Part shown: positions 49,330 through 59,590 of the stretch, one piece after another
How positions within the stretch are numbered: position 1 is the stretch's first letter
Layout: each line of letters opens with the position of its first letter
Assembly: GCA_933822405.4 (NCBI GenBank)
Contig: CAKOGP040002202.1
Location: 62,001 to 126,000 of the forward strand
Reading direction: 5' to 3'
DNA from: Cylindrotheca closterium
Lineage: Eukaryota; Bacillariophyta; Bacillariophyceae; Bacillariales; Bacillariaceae
DNA: 64,000 nucleotides
Made by a program: the position numbers and the translations under genes
Notes under the pieces: generated by a model
What the model was told of the DNA's origin: nothing
Seen by the model: only the letters and a program-made list of their open reading frames with translations
Database searches by the model: none

Positions 49330-50446
49330 CACTCTGTAGCAATCGTGTTTTGAGACTTCTTTAGTTTTTTATTTAGAAATTTGTGGTGTCTCAAAACACT
49401 CTGAAATCAAACGCAGGGTTTTTTCTCGCGGACTGCTCAACATTTTGTAGACAGTCCAACTGGTCGACGAGACACCAAGGTCCCGTATTTCTCAATCACT
49501 CAATGATGGCTCCCGCTTTTTAGTCCAAATGGTCCAGACAATATAACTCTGACATACTTTCATTAAAATAGTTACTGTATGTAATACTCCTCCGATGACC
49601 TCACGGTACAAGTATTTGGCAACATATTGTCTTAGTCCACCTCGCTTCATTAAGCTTCAAGAGATAGATGATGAAGCATTTGGTAGAGGTTACTTGAGAC
49701 AGGCTAACACAGCTCTCATGAATAATACATGGCGGCTGACAGTACCTCCGGATGCAACCAACGACCCGGACACCAGCGATCCTTTGAGTGGTCTGTGTCG
49801 CTTGGGTATGCTGGACCTTCTCGGCCATAATGAAGAAGAGGAAATAGTGCTTGTCATCACGATGACTAGGAACCTCAAGATGGCCAGACCATTTATTAAT
49901 GGTGGGAGAAAAATGAACAGGATGAAAACAGAATATTTAGTCGTCAAGACAGCCAAAGTAAAACAAATTTCGGAGGAAGCCGCAAAGTCATGCGAAGGAT
50001 TTTTAGAAATAAAGCTACCTGAAAAGAATGTAACTGTCAAGGTCCCTCTCAATTCCTTTTGCGAAGGTCGTAAAGAAGGGAAGAAAGCGATGGTCGAAAT
50101 TTGGAAATCGATTCCCGACAAACCAAAACAAGTTACGTCTTTTCTTGACAAAGGCCTGAGGGATCAAACGAACCCTCGAATAAAATGGAGTATGGCACTA
50201 TATATATTGAAAGTCGAAAACCGATCATTTGGACTAAAAAGCGGGAGACAATGCTGGAGGGAAATACGGGAGCTTCCAAAAAGCCTGTCTTGTCGACCAC
50301 TTGGACCATCAACAAAATGTTGAGCAGTCCACGAGAAAAAACCCTGCGTTTGATTTCAGAGTGTTATGGAGCATAACAGATGTGACTGAGGAACGAAGTA
50401 CAGACGGCGTCTGTCATGCGACATCAAACACGATTGCTACAGAGTG
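49330..50446 (+). mobile_element. 1,117-bp DNA transposon with long inverted ends, MULE-like
   Basis: The ends are inverted repeats: 49330-49350 (CACTCTGTAGCAATCGTGTTT) is the exact reverse complement of 50426-50446. Further in, 49395-49448 and 50312-50365 match in inverted orientation over 54 bp with one mismatch, and 49450-49472 pairs with 50287-50309. The terminal repeats are thus about 140-160 bp with small indels. A perfect 10-bp direct repeat flanks the element. Long inverted ends with a 9-11-bp duplication are typical of Mutator-like elements. The inside has one 242-codon open frame with no transposase signature that I recognise. It inserted between amidohydrolase 1 and the ATP-grasp gene. 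Confidence 0.85.
49595..50323 (+). CDS. Unknown 242-residue protein inside the transposon
   Basis: Starts at an ATG and ends just inside the right inverted repeat. The protein is Lys-rich with no clear domain: LVITMTRNLKMARPF and LEIKLPEKNVTVKVPL suggest beta structure. I see no DDE motif and no zinc finger. It may be a passenger gene, a remnant of a longer transposase or an accidental frame. The codon pattern is not decisive. If real, it is specific to the element. Confidence 0.45.
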   Translation: MTSRYKYLATYCLSPPRFIKLQEIDDEAFGRGYLRQANTALMNNTWRLTVPPDATNDPDTSDPLSGLCRLGMLDLLGHNEEEEIVLVITMTRNLKMARPFINGGRKMNRMKTEYLVVKTAKVKQISEEAAKSCEGFLEIKLPEKNVTVKVPLNSFCEGRKEGKKAMVEIWKSIPDKPKQVTSFLDKGLRDQTNPRIKWSMALYILKVENRSFGLKSGRQCWREIRELPKSLSCRPLGPSTKC

Positions 50447-50456
50447 CATCGGTCGC
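50447..50456 (+). repeat. Right target-site duplication CATCGGTCGC
   Basis: Identical to 49320-49329 and adjacent to the right end of the inverted repeat. Confidence 0.85.
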
Positions 50457-50842
50457 GTAGTTTTGCTTAGGTTTTTGTTCCCCACGCAGACAGAGGTAAT
50501 CTGTCAGTCTCCGAGGTTCAAGTGAAGATTCGGTCCAGTAGTTTAAAAAGCGTACAAATTCTACGCCTTCCACATTTCCTGTCTGTGCCGAAAACCAAAA
50601 ATATAGAAATGATATGGGCTAATTGACAAACAAACACACAAACAAGGCATCTTCAGTCCGGATGGCGCTGTTCTACGGCAATGCTAGTATCAACCAGTAG
50701 ACAACAATCAACAGTGAACAAAAAAAAGAGGGCAAATCCAAAACGCAGACAAAGACTCACAAACCCACACTCACAGGAACTTGTTTCCTATTTCTTTTCG
50801 AGCTTTCATCCAACAGTAAATCGATCAACCTTTACACTAAAC
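50457..50842. other. Upstream region of the ATP-grasp gene
   Basis: 386 bp from the transposon edge to the likely start codon, so the element sits within 400 bp of this promoter. The reading frame of the ATP-grasp protein is open back to an ATG at 50681, which would add 54 basic residues (NKKKRANPKRRQRL). Confidence 0.55.
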
Positions 50843-52306
50843 ATGACTCCTCGACCTGTACCACACGAACCCCTTGTCACAACTGCTGAAGGATATGTTG
50901 CTCCTTTGGCCATGGGAATTGACTTTGAAATCCCATCTCCTGCTGCAGTTCTCGACTCATCGTTGGAACAAGTGGTTGTCCTGGTGGACCCAATGTCTAC
51001 CGGTGTCATTCTTCAAGACAAGGTCTTTGAGGCTGGCATCTACAACGTTGTCATTGTCTGGAGCGACCGATCGCAGCTCGTTGCTCGTGAAAAGCATTTC
51101 AAGAACTCTGGCCGATCTCGCGAAGACTTTGCCGCCGTCATCACACACGAAGATGGAGAGCTTGAGAACACTCTTCTTTCCATCTTGGCCGCTACTACCA
51201 ACATGACTATCGCTGCAGTCATGTGCGGCAGCGAGTTTGGTGTTCTTTTGGAAGATCAAATTGCCAATGGCCTCAACCAAAAGTTGGGCACTACTCACCT
51301 TCGCGGAAGTGGAATTCCCGTTCTCAGCACCAAGGTTGACAAGCACTTGCAAGCTAACACTATCCGTTCCAATGGACTCGACGCTGTCCGAGAAAAGCTT
51401 GCCAAATGCGAAGACGATGTCAAGGCTTTTCTAGAGGAGAACAACGAGCCAGGAACATCCTTTGTTGTCAAGCCACAAACAGGTGCTGGATCTGTTGGAG
51501 TCACCTTTTGCGACTCACCCAAGGCCGTCTGGGAAGCCTATTACAAGATTCTTGCAGGAGAACACAAGGCTCATTGTCGAAACAAGTACCGCCACTACGA
51601 ACAAGCTGGCGTCCTGTTGCAAGAATACTTGAAGGGAACTGAATACATTGTCAACTCGGTGGTTAACAACGGAAAGATCAAGACCACCGCCATGTGGAAG
51701 TACGACAAGCGTCCCTACAATGGCGCCGCCTTTGTTTGCTTCAGCAAGGAGCTCCAAGTCATTTCCGACCCCAACTGCGAAGAAATCCTCGAATACACCG
51801 AAGAGGTTCTCAAGGCTGTCGGGTTTGAGAGTGGAGCCATTCACGCCGAAGTCATGTACACTGCTCGAGGACCTGTTTTGGTCGAACTCAACTGCCGCTT
51901 GCACGGTGGAAACGGTGCTTGGGTACGACCAGCTGAAATCTGCATGGGATACGACCAATTGACCATGTTGGTGGATTGCTACCTCAACGGAGGAAAGGTC
52001 TTTGACAACATTCCATCCCGACCAATCACTGCCAACAGCTACTGCCAGCAAGTCAAGATGCGTTCTCACATTGAGGGAGTCTTGAAGACTGTGATTCCTT
52101 CTCAATTCGAAAGAATCGAGGCATTGCCATCTTACTACAGCCACCTGTTTGGAGTATCCGAAGGTGATCGTCTCTTGAAGACGGTTGACATGCCTTCTGT
52201 TCCAGGAGAGGTGACTCTTGTACACAATGACAAGGATCAACTTGCCGTTGACTACGAGAAGCTGAACGAGATTTTGGCAGAAGGCATCTTTGAAGTGGAA
52301 GCCTAA
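50843..52306 (+). CDS. ATP-grasp ligase-like enzyme
   Basis: 487 residues from ATG 50843, chosen because the region before it is low in complexity; ATG 50681 is possible (541 residues). ATP-grasp enzymes join a carboxylate to an amine or thiol through an acyl-phosphate. Seen: an N-terminal Rossmann-like part (VVVLVDPMSTGVIL), FVVKPQTGAGSVGVTF at about 207-222 (ATP lysine and glycine-rich loop), LLQEYLKGTEYIVN, and VLVELNCRLHGGNGAW at about 345-360 (Mg-binding E and N). The specific substrate cannot be told. Relatives include carboxylate-amine ligases for dipeptides or siderophores. Codons are strongly C-ending compared with neighbours, which suggests high expression. Confidence 0.8.
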   Translation: MTPRPVPHEPLVTTAEGYVAPLAMGIDFEIPSPAAVLDSSLEQVVVLVDPMSTGVILQDKVFEAGIYNVVIVWSDRSQLVAREKHFKNSGRSREDFAAVITHEDGELENTLLSILAATTNMTIAAVMCGSEFGVLLEDQIANGLNQKLGTTHLRGSGIPVLSTKVDKHLQANTIRSNGLDAVREKLAKCEDDVKAFLEENNEPGTSFVVKPQTGAGSVGVTFCDSPKAVWEAYYKILAGEHKAHCRNKYRHYEQAGVLLQEYLKGTEYIVNSVVNNGKIKTTAMWKYDKRPYNGAAFVCFSKELQVISDPNCEEILEYTEEVLKAVGFESGAIHAEVMYTARGPVLVELNCRLHGGNGAWVRPAEICMGYDQLTMLVDCYLNGGKVFDNIPSRPITANSYCQQVKMRSHIEGVLKTVIPSQFERIEALPSYYSHLFGVSEGDRLLKTVDMPSVPGEVTLVHNDKDQLAVDYEKLNEILAEGIFEVEA

Positions 52307-52757
52307 GAAGTGGAAGCTTACAAGGACGAATGTCAACCTCTGACCGTTCTGCTGTGATTGAAAATGGAGTGTACACTACAATGCTGTGAATAAAATCTTG
52401 AACCAATAATATACCGATAATAAAAATACATGATTTGTATGAAACCGTGAACTCTATTTTTAATAAAATAATCACTCTGGTGCAATGTAATCAAGTTGAG
52501 CCGGAGACCTACTTATTCTCAGTTGTCTTCTCCCTCCAGCAAAGGAAAACTATTTCAAAAGAGCTGCGGTAGTACTATCAATCGTACGAACCTGATGTAA
52601 TCCATGTGGTCAAACTTATTTGCACCTCTCACATCGCCAACTTTTTCAACTGTCATTGAACGTATCATCACCATCATCACCATCATCACCATCATCACCA
52701 CCAAGAAGATCTAATCAGCATAGCAGCAAGGCAAGGCAATGCAAAGATAGAAACACA
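52307..52757. other. Intergenic region
   Basis: 451 bp between two plus-strand genes. A (CATCAC)n run lies at about 52664-52700. The next gene's frame is open back to 52620 but without an ATG. Nothing else. Confidence 0.5.
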
Positions 52758-54374
52758 ATGGTAGAACGGGGATCATCAATACGGAACATTGAGTATCAGT
52801 CAGGTCGGCTCTATGAAGTTGAAACCAACAGTCTGAGTGGACATCCCCTCTCGGTCTACGTCCTCATGTCCATCTTCATGTTGTTTTGTCTGGTTGTCGT
52901 TACCGAACCACAGCATACCTTTGTCTTTACGGCAGGAGAAAATCTCAGAATACCCGTTCGGTATTCCATTCTGACACAAGACCACTATGAAATTAGGATA
53001 CCAAAGGGCAAAGAAGGTGCTGTCGATGCCTTTTCTCTGGAAACCTGTCCAACCTTTTCAGGGCAGGTCATCAATCTCAACTACGAGCAAGATCTGCTGC
53101 TGAATGGACAAGATTATCAGTATGATTACTTCATTTTGCATCCCGGATCGATCGTCTATGCCAAAATCACTGTAAGCCAGGGATCGGCATACTTTTATTT
53201 ATTGCAAGGTGACGTCTTTCAATTGGAATCCTTGCGCCATGGCAAAAGCTTTGACGTCAATTCCTTTCGTGCCGTGAACATGGTTTATGTCTCGGACAGC
53301 ATCGAAGAAGGCGTCGTGGTGACCCATACGGTCAAGAACGAATTTGCCGGACGTGGTCAAGTCTGGGTGCTGTATTACGAGAACCCAATGTCGTCAGGAA
53401 CAACCATGCACACTCGATATGCCATGAAGGCCACCTCGTACAACTTGAATTCCTTCCGTCCGACATGTTCTACTGGTTCTTCCACTAGTTCCTCCTCCTC
53501 CTCATCATCATCATCAAGTTCATCAAGTAGCAGTTCGGGATCACATTGCGTGGTAGAAGCCAATCCTTGTACCATCGTCCAAGCTTCCAATTACTATTAC
53601 GATGATGACGATGATGACCAAGACGATGCGAGAGACGAAAATGGGGATGACGATTATTATAATCAGCAACAACAGCAACAAAATGATGATGTGTACGCCA
53701 ATGCCGACGATCAATACGCTGGCAATTACCGTGGCGACGAGCGGTACTATTACAACCGAGCCAAGATTCGAGAAGTTGAAGTGCAGGTCACCTTGAATCG
53801 CGATTGGACCGTCATTGGTGGCCTGACGAGTCTTCCTACCATATTTGGTCTCTTTGTCATGATATCCTTTCGACGAAAAAAGAAAAAGAGCGACCTTGAG
53901 AAATCCATCCAACATGCCGAACAAACGGAGGATGATGATGGATACGAGAATTGGAAAGATGGAGTCAAGCCGGCAGCAGCAGCAGCAGCAGGAGCCATAC
54001 AAACGCCATCTCCCACCAAGCGAGATTTTCTCAAATCCCTCTATGTTCCATCGTCCCAATGGCATAGTCCTACCAAAACCAGCAATTCATCATTGTTGAT
54101 ACCACCCTGCAATATGCCTCTTCCTCTTCCGCCTCCTACGACTACGACTACTACTACTACTCCTACTGCTTGCACTGAAATGAGTACATTGGGATCGCAG
54201 GAACGACGGCCCTCGTCGTTGACTGCCATCCAATCCATACAACAACAACAACAACAAGGTGCTGAACAACAAGGGAGATTGCCAGCCGCATCAGTAGTAG
54301 TAGTAGCAGCAGGGAAAAAAAAAGACCAAGGACGAAACAGTCGAAATGAGGATGATTCCACATATGCTGCGTGA
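52758..54374 (+). CDS. Two-pass membrane protein with lumenal beta domain
   Basis: 538 residues from ATG 52758. TM1 lies at about 30-50 (YVLMSIFMLFCLVVV) and TM2 at about 352-372 (VIGGLTSLPTIFGLFVMI). The loop between them holds a beta-rich domain (about 60-240; IVYAKITVSQGSAYFYLLQG) and then poly-Ser, a Cys pair, and Asp/Gln/Asn tracts. The cytosolic tail starts with RRKKKKS and is disordered with poly-Gln and poly-Thr. Topology resembles membrane RING ligases of the plant APD type, but no RING is present. Function is unknown. Confidence 0.75.
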   Translation: MVERGSSIRNIEYQSGRLYEVETNSLSGHPLSVYVLMSIFMLFCLVVVTEPQHTFVFTAGENLRIPVRYSILTQDHYEIRIPKGKEGAVDAFSLETCPTFSGQVINLNYEQDLLLNGQDYQYDYFILHPGSIVYAKITVSQGSAYFYLLQGDVFQLESLRHGKSFDVNSFRAVNMVYVSDSIEEGVVVTHTVKNEFAGRGQVWVLYYENPMSSGTTMHTRYAMKATSYNLNSFRPTCSTGSSTSSSSSSSSSSSSSSSSSGSHCVVEANPCTIVQASNYYYDDDDDDQDDARDENGDDDYYNQQQQQQNDDVYANADDQYAGNYRGDERYYYNRAKIREVEVQVTLNRDWTVIGGLTSLPTIFGLFVMISFRRKKKKSDLEKSIQHAEQTEDDDGYENWKDGVKPAAAAAAGAIQTPSPTKRDFLKSLYVPSSQWHSPTKTSNSSLLIPPCNMPLPLPPPTTTTTTTTPTACTEMSTLGSQERRPSSLTAIQSIQQQQQQGAEQQGRLPAASVVVVAAGKKKDQGRNSRNEDDSTYAA

Positions 54375-55067
54375 ACTTGATGGCTGTCGCTGCGAGTATA
54401 TGGACACATGTAGGATTGAATCATTCATTCTGATAGGGGCGCCGCACAAATTTCTTTCTTTTTTTCTTCCTTTCTTCCCTGCCAAACATGCAGCACATTT
54501 TTTTCAAATCCAATGCCATTTTCCGGAGGATTGTTTTAAAAAAATTTAAATTCAAAAAGGCGCAATGTAACTGTACGGTGTGCATGTGTCTCTGTTGTGT
54601 GTGTGTCTCTCGGTCTCTCTATCTTCTGTGTTTTTGAGTGAAGAATATGCCTGCCAGACATGTATACAATATATACCGTATATATGAGAGGAATGATGGA
54701 TCGAGTCTATCTGCTGTTGGAGTGAATGCTAATAAGACTGCTGAATTCTGCAGTGCTACTCGTACCAAATGGTAGCAAACGATTATAATAAAAGGTAGAG
54801 GTTTCAATGAATTACACACAGATATACAGACACATCATAATATATTTATAATACAACAATACTATTCCTATTCCTAATGCTAAGTGATTTTCTATAAATT
54901 GTATTTTGCCCTAATGGCTTCTTGTTGTTGCTGCTGCTGCATGGCTGCTTCTATGATGTGTGATGTGTGTGTATCTGTATGAATTCTAGGTAGTTGCAAC
55001 TGAAACTGAAACTGAACGAATGATTGAATGATTGAATGATTGAATGAATGCAAGATGATGACTGTCA
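54375..55067. other. Convergent intergenic region
   Basis: 693 bp between genes at 54374 (+) and 55068 (-). It contains a GT/CT-rich stretch (54583-54625), ATATACCGTATATATG near 54672, and a (TGAT)n-like run GAATGATTGAATGATTGAATG at 55017-55045. Nothing coding is seen. Confidence 0.5.
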
Positions 55068-56207
55068 TCATCTCAATCGATTTTCCAAGATTTCATCGAC
55101 AATCACGGAATAGCACAGCATCATGGCCACATCGTGTTTGGGTGCAATTTGTACCGCCCGTCCCGTATTGGGCAGGGCAATCAATTTGGCACATTCCTTT
55201 TTATCTTCATCTAACACAACGTGTCCCCTTGTCTTTTTCAATCGAAAGACGGATCCAAACATTTTGGTGCAAAAGGTGTGATCCTTGGGAATGATTTCAT
55301 CCTTGACGTGTTTGAGAGAAATGGTGCCTCCCATACCTCCAGCATTTTGAACGTCGGCCCATTTGTAATAGCCCAGACCGACTTGATCAAATTTGATGGA
55401 CTGTTTGTAAACAATCGGCGACGAACCGCAGATGCTATAGGTAATGGGACCGTACTTTTCTTGGTGCTGCAAGATCATGGCACAGACCTTGCCATCGGCT
55501 GTTTTCAATAAACGCCTTCCATAATGCGTCTCTTCCACCACGGCCACAATGGTACCATGCTGATTCTCAATGGTGGCCATTTCGCCCTTGGCCACCGGCC
55601 TTCGAATCAAATAGCGTTCGGTCCTCAAGGACGGTGGAAAGCAAGCAGAGAGTGGCGGAGGAGGTCCCGGATTCAATCGATCCGAAATGGTGGCAAGGCT
55701 TTCAAAGGTATCGTCAGTGCGGGAAGAACTTCCTCGAGACAAAAACCTTCGAAAGCCTGCCTTGCTGTTGTTGCTGCCCTTTATGGCTTCTTGGTGTATG
55801 TCTATTATTCGCTGCTTTTTGTTGTTGGCCTTGCTGCTGCTGCTGCTGCTTTGTCTGCTTGCATGTGATTTCTCATCGTCCATGTCCACTTTTAATGAAG
55901 GTACAGACTTCCATTGTTGCATGCTATCCGACATTCTTTGCCGAAAGGACTTTTGTCTCGCTGGAAGCTGTTTGCGACTGCCTTTTTTATGTTTCTTGCT
56001 ATTCTTGCTATTACTACCATTGCTCCTGCTCCTGCTGCTACTACTATTGCTACTGCTATTACTATTGCTGTTTTTGGTACTGCGTTGTGGCGTGGGAACC
56101 CTTCGAGATACCAACAGGCCTTTGGAAACATCCGGAGTGTTTGCATTGGACCTTCCAGATCGATGATGATTCCTATTGCGAGATGAAGCTGCTGCTGCGG
56201 ACGACAT
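55068..56207 (-). CDS. Tubby/LURP-one-like domain protein
   Basis: 379 residues from ATG 56207. Residues 1-180 are basic, Ser/Asn-rich and disordered. Residues about 195-375 look like a Tubby C-terminal/LURP-one-type beta barrel: a series of short beta strands (YLIRRPVAKGEMATIENQHG, YGRRLLKTADGKVCAMIL, KMFGSVFRLKKTRG) ending in a hydrophobic helix (HDVAMMLCYSVIVDEIL). Such domains bind membrane lipids or act in signalling. The match is by pattern only, so confidence in the fold is moderate. Confidence 0.68.
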   Translation of the reverse strand: MSSAAAASSRNRNHHRSGRSNANTPDVSKGLLVSRRVPTPQRSTKNSNSNSSSNSSSSRSRSNGSNSKNSKKHKKGSRKQLPARQKSFRQRMSDSMQQWKSVPSLKVDMDDEKSHASRQSSSSSSKANNKKQRIIDIHQEAIKGSNNSKAGFRRFLSRGSSSRTDDTFESLATISDRLNPGPPPPLSACFPPSLRTERYLIRRPVAKGEMATIENQHGTIVAVVEETHYGRRLLKTADGKVCAMILQHQEKYGPITYSICGSSPIVYKQSIKFDQVGLGYYKWADVQNAGGMGGTISLKHVKDEIIPKDHTFCTKMFGSVFRLKKTRGHVVLDEDKKECAKLIALPNTGRAVQIAPKHDVAMMLCYSVIVDEILENRLR

Positions 56208-57942
56208 CTTTGCTTGTTTGTTCTTTTGTCAGTTTGCTTGCTGTTGTTTGCTGTTGCACAAGTACTGGATAAGCTACTACAGTACTTTGATCGACAAGGG
56301 TTGTCGAACTCAATACCAGTTACACAAGCCTTTTGCCTTTGATTCCGCAAGGTCCGTTTCGCAAACTTTCGTACTTTTCGCCGTACGTCTACTGTAGAGT
56401 GTAGGTGCGAGAAGGTGAGGAAGTTTTGCCGAGGGGAGCATGCCAGCAATCCCGTCGTTATCACCTACAAACTTGACCAATAAGTTTTCTCTAGCGTCAT
56501 CCAATTGGTCGTAATGACCACGAACACAGTTGTTAAGTAAATCTCGGTTTGATCTTGCCAACTTTCTTTGCCGGCGCTTTTATTTTCGATCCCAAATGCC
56601 GCACAAGCATCCGCAACATTCTCGAACGAAGGATTCTTTGGAGCGCCAGCCATACAATAACGGCTACCTGCCCTCGAGATTCGAAAACAATTATCTAACG
56701 ACCAGCCGCACAGACCACGTCCCATGAAACAGTCGAAATACTGTACCGGTATATACTGTACCGTTCTGCTCCTGGTTTCAAGAGTACCAGGGTACCAGGT
56801 ACCATAAACTCTTGCTGGTTGTACCAGTACATGTAGCAAGTGGTTGTAGAATCTAATGAATGAATGATTGGATGGATGGATCCATAAAAACCAATCAATC
56901 AATCAATCAATCCATTATTCTAATGCGCTGCTCGTGAAGATGATTTCTTCAACAATGGCTCCTCATGTTTTAATTTTTGTCTTTTGGAGCTCTCACTCAC
57001 CACGGCACCACGAATAAATGACAAGGCTACGGTATCAAATATCCTCGGACAAATCATTGTCCTTTGTTCCATCCCTTTCATCCATGTGATGCACCCTACC
57101 AGGTACGTACCGGGTACCAAATGTGAAGACCCCAAACTGGACAAGAGCCAAAGATGTACTTGTGGTCATGCTGATTCCTTGGTGTTTTTCGCACTTTCGT
57201 GTCAAACACACTTATATGATTGTATTTTTACTAGAGGCTTTCTGACACTTTTTGATAACGTTTGCACATCTCACAAGAACCGAGCATCTGATCTTGATAG
57301 AAACGCATTATATATGTTATATCAGCTTATATCTATTCTTTTTAACATAAACTGGTCCGTGATTGAGACAAAATGACCCATCAACTTATGCAAAATCCAG
57401 CTGGCGTTAAGTACCGTCCAAATGACTGACAAGATAATAAATGAGGTAGTCTTGATATATTGATCCTCCGAATTCTGCCATCAACATCTTGAGATTCTCT
57501 CTTCACAAAACTCGAAAATACAATCATTCAACGGTGTTTGTTTCACCGTACATGAACCGCTCTTGCTTTCCTGCTCCCTTTTTTCTGTCACATCACACTT
57601 TTTGAATTGAATTGTTGCAACCTTCATCATCATCATTATCATCATCATCCACAAATTGTGAAGCAGTGCATCAAAAGCATACATATAATATCATTATTAG
57701 TCGTGGGATCCGATTTCGTTTGTCATCAAATCCGAAGCTGACGAATACATCGAGTCGAACCCTGTCCAAAATTCTTTTCATAAAAACAAACATCCAGCCA
57801 CTTTCACCCTTCTATTTGTTACGAGAAGAAGTATTATACAATAAGAAACGGCGGGTTCAATCCAAAGGACACCCACGGTTTTATCAGATCCAATCTATTA
57901 CATAATATATTCACATACACATACACATATATTACTAACAAC
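56208..57942. other. 1.7-kb divergent intergenic region
   Basis: It must hold the promoters of the genes at 55068-56207 and 57943-59031. Features: TACTGTACCGGTATATACTGTACCG near 56738-56762, several GGTACC palindromes (56789-56801 and 57099-57119), CAATCAATCAATCAATCAATCC at 56891-56912, and AATGAATGATTGGATGGATGG at 56858. Frames of 60-145 codons exist but no recognisable gene. Confidence 0.5.
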
Positions 57943-59031
57943 ATGACATCGGTATCGATCGTGAATGGCACGAATGCAAACAACAACAACAACAACAACA
58001 GCCACAATACGGTAGCGTCCAAACGAACCCACTGCAAGAAGCGAGTTGTTCGGTTCGATGAACGATGTCGGGTACGACCCATTCGCAAACTTCATACCTT
58101 GGAACCTGCCGTGCGGGAACAGCTATGGTACAATCGAGAGGAACTCAAGGCCATTCGAAAGGATTGTCGAAACATTATGAAGGAAGCTCTGCGTCAGTTG
58201 CAAAAGGCACATTTGCAAGAGAAAGAAAAGATGACGATGAACAACAAGAATAACAACAACAACAAGTCTACCAAGAAACAACAACAACAACAGAGTAAGG
58301 CAAAGCACTTGTTTCCACCTTCGGCCTTTCGAGGATTGGAAATGTTTCATCCCAAAATGTCCTTCAAGAGAGAGGGACGCCGGCAAGATCAATGGGAAAT
58401 TGTTCTCACGGAACAAGCGCAGCAAGACATGGCTCGAACAACCAATACAAACAGAACAATGACAAGTCTCCAAGATCAAAATGATACTGCTGCTGCTGCT
58501 GCTGCTGTTAGTGATGATTCGTCGTCGTCCTCTGACGCTCCACCACCATCATCATCGTCATCATCACCACAGAGCAACCAACAACTTCCAAGAGACGAAG
58601 ACCTCCTGAAATTGGCAGAGATATCTGTCAAGACCTCACAGGTTGCCATCAAGGAAGCCCACAAACGTGCTCTTCGAGATCAACAAGACTTGCTTCATCC
58701 TCCCAAGAAATGGATGCTCCCATGGCTATTACTCGAAGAAGAAACACACCAGGCAGCATTATTGGTAGAGCAGCAGCAGCAACAACAGCAGCAACCAATA
58801 TTGTCTTCGCCAGCATCACCAATGGCTGCCATTACCAAGCGCATCGTCGAGGGTACCAAACTGGAAAAGCTCTTGTCGCGGAAATCACAACCATCACAAC
58901 AACAACAACAAGAAGAAGACAACACCACCTACATTAGTAGTAGCCCCACCAAAAGTCCCAAACAACAAGGGCGGTCGCGGACCGTATCCTCCGCCACGAT
59001 TTCCACATTAAATCTGAGAACCATGGAATGA
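57943..59031 (+). CDS. Hypothetical protein with diatom RFDE..VRPI.. motif
   Basis: 362 residues from ATG 57943. VVRFDERCRVRPIRKLHTL, then LWYNREELKAIRKDC and a helical stretch (NIMKEALRQLQKAHLQEKEK), form a module that I have the impression recurs in stramenopile proteins of unknown function (beta hairpin plus helix). The rest is poly-Asn, poly-Gln, Ser and poly-Ala tracts with a few helices (ISVKTSQVAIKEAHKRAL). No TM or targeting signal. Function unknown. Confidence 0.75.
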   Translation: MTSVSIVNGTNANNNNNNNSHNTVASKRTHCKKRVVRFDERCRVRPIRKLHTLEPAVREQLWYNREELKAIRKDCRNIMKEALRQLQKAHLQEKEKMTMNNKNNNNNKSTKKQQQQQSKAKHLFPPSAFRGLEMFHPKMSFKREGRRQDQWEIVLTEQAQQDMARTTNTNRTMTSLQDQNDTAAAAAAVSDDSSSSSDAPPPSSSSSSPQSNQQLPRDEDLLKLAEISVKTSQVAIKEAHKRALRDQQDLLHPPKKWMLPWLLLEEETHQAALLVEQQQQQQQQPILSSPASPMAAITKRIVEGTKLEKLLSRKSQPSQQQQQEEDNTTYISSSPTKSPKQQGRSRTVSSATISTLNLRTME

Positions 59032-59294
59032 GGAGGCGATCCAAACATGTTACAAAATGGTTCAATGCCAAGTATTCTATATTACTACTATATTTTAGAA
59101 AATATCATAATTTTAGAAATAATAACAATGATAATAACAATTCCTAGGTTTATTTTTTGAAACATATTATTACTGCAAATAGTAGAAGGGCACAACAAAA
59201 GTGATCCAATAGTGCTACAGTGTTGGCTGCACCGTCACCAGATTGCAAACATATATGATGTATGAAGTTATGTCTGTATGATGATGGCAATGCT

Positions 59295-59559
59295 TTAGGT
59301 TTGAAAAAGGATCCGTATCGTCGCAGTCAAGGCAACCAGCAGCAAGAGGAGTTGCTGAGAGCTTGGCGGCGGCATAGTGGACCATCCTGCTTCTGATGAG
59401 AATTCTCGGTCCTCCTTCAAATTGGTCTCGTCGTCGCCTCCTCCTTCCAAGACAATGGGATCGTCGAGTCCTAATAATGGTGGATTATTATAATAGCCTC
59501 CTGAACAATACTGTTGGTGCTGCTTGTTGCTATTGCGAGTGCTATGACTGGAGCCTTGT

Positions 59560-59590
<31 letters not shown>

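Noticed and set aside
51515..52336. Minus-strand frame of 273 codons opposite the ATP-grasp gene
   Set aside because: It is a shadow of a strongly coded gene with C-ending codons on the other strand and has no domain.
55634..56272. Plus-strand Cys- and Tyr-rich frame of 212 codons
   Set aside because: It is the complement of Gly/Ser/Asn-rich codons of the Tubby-like gene, and its composition is typical of an antisense shadow.
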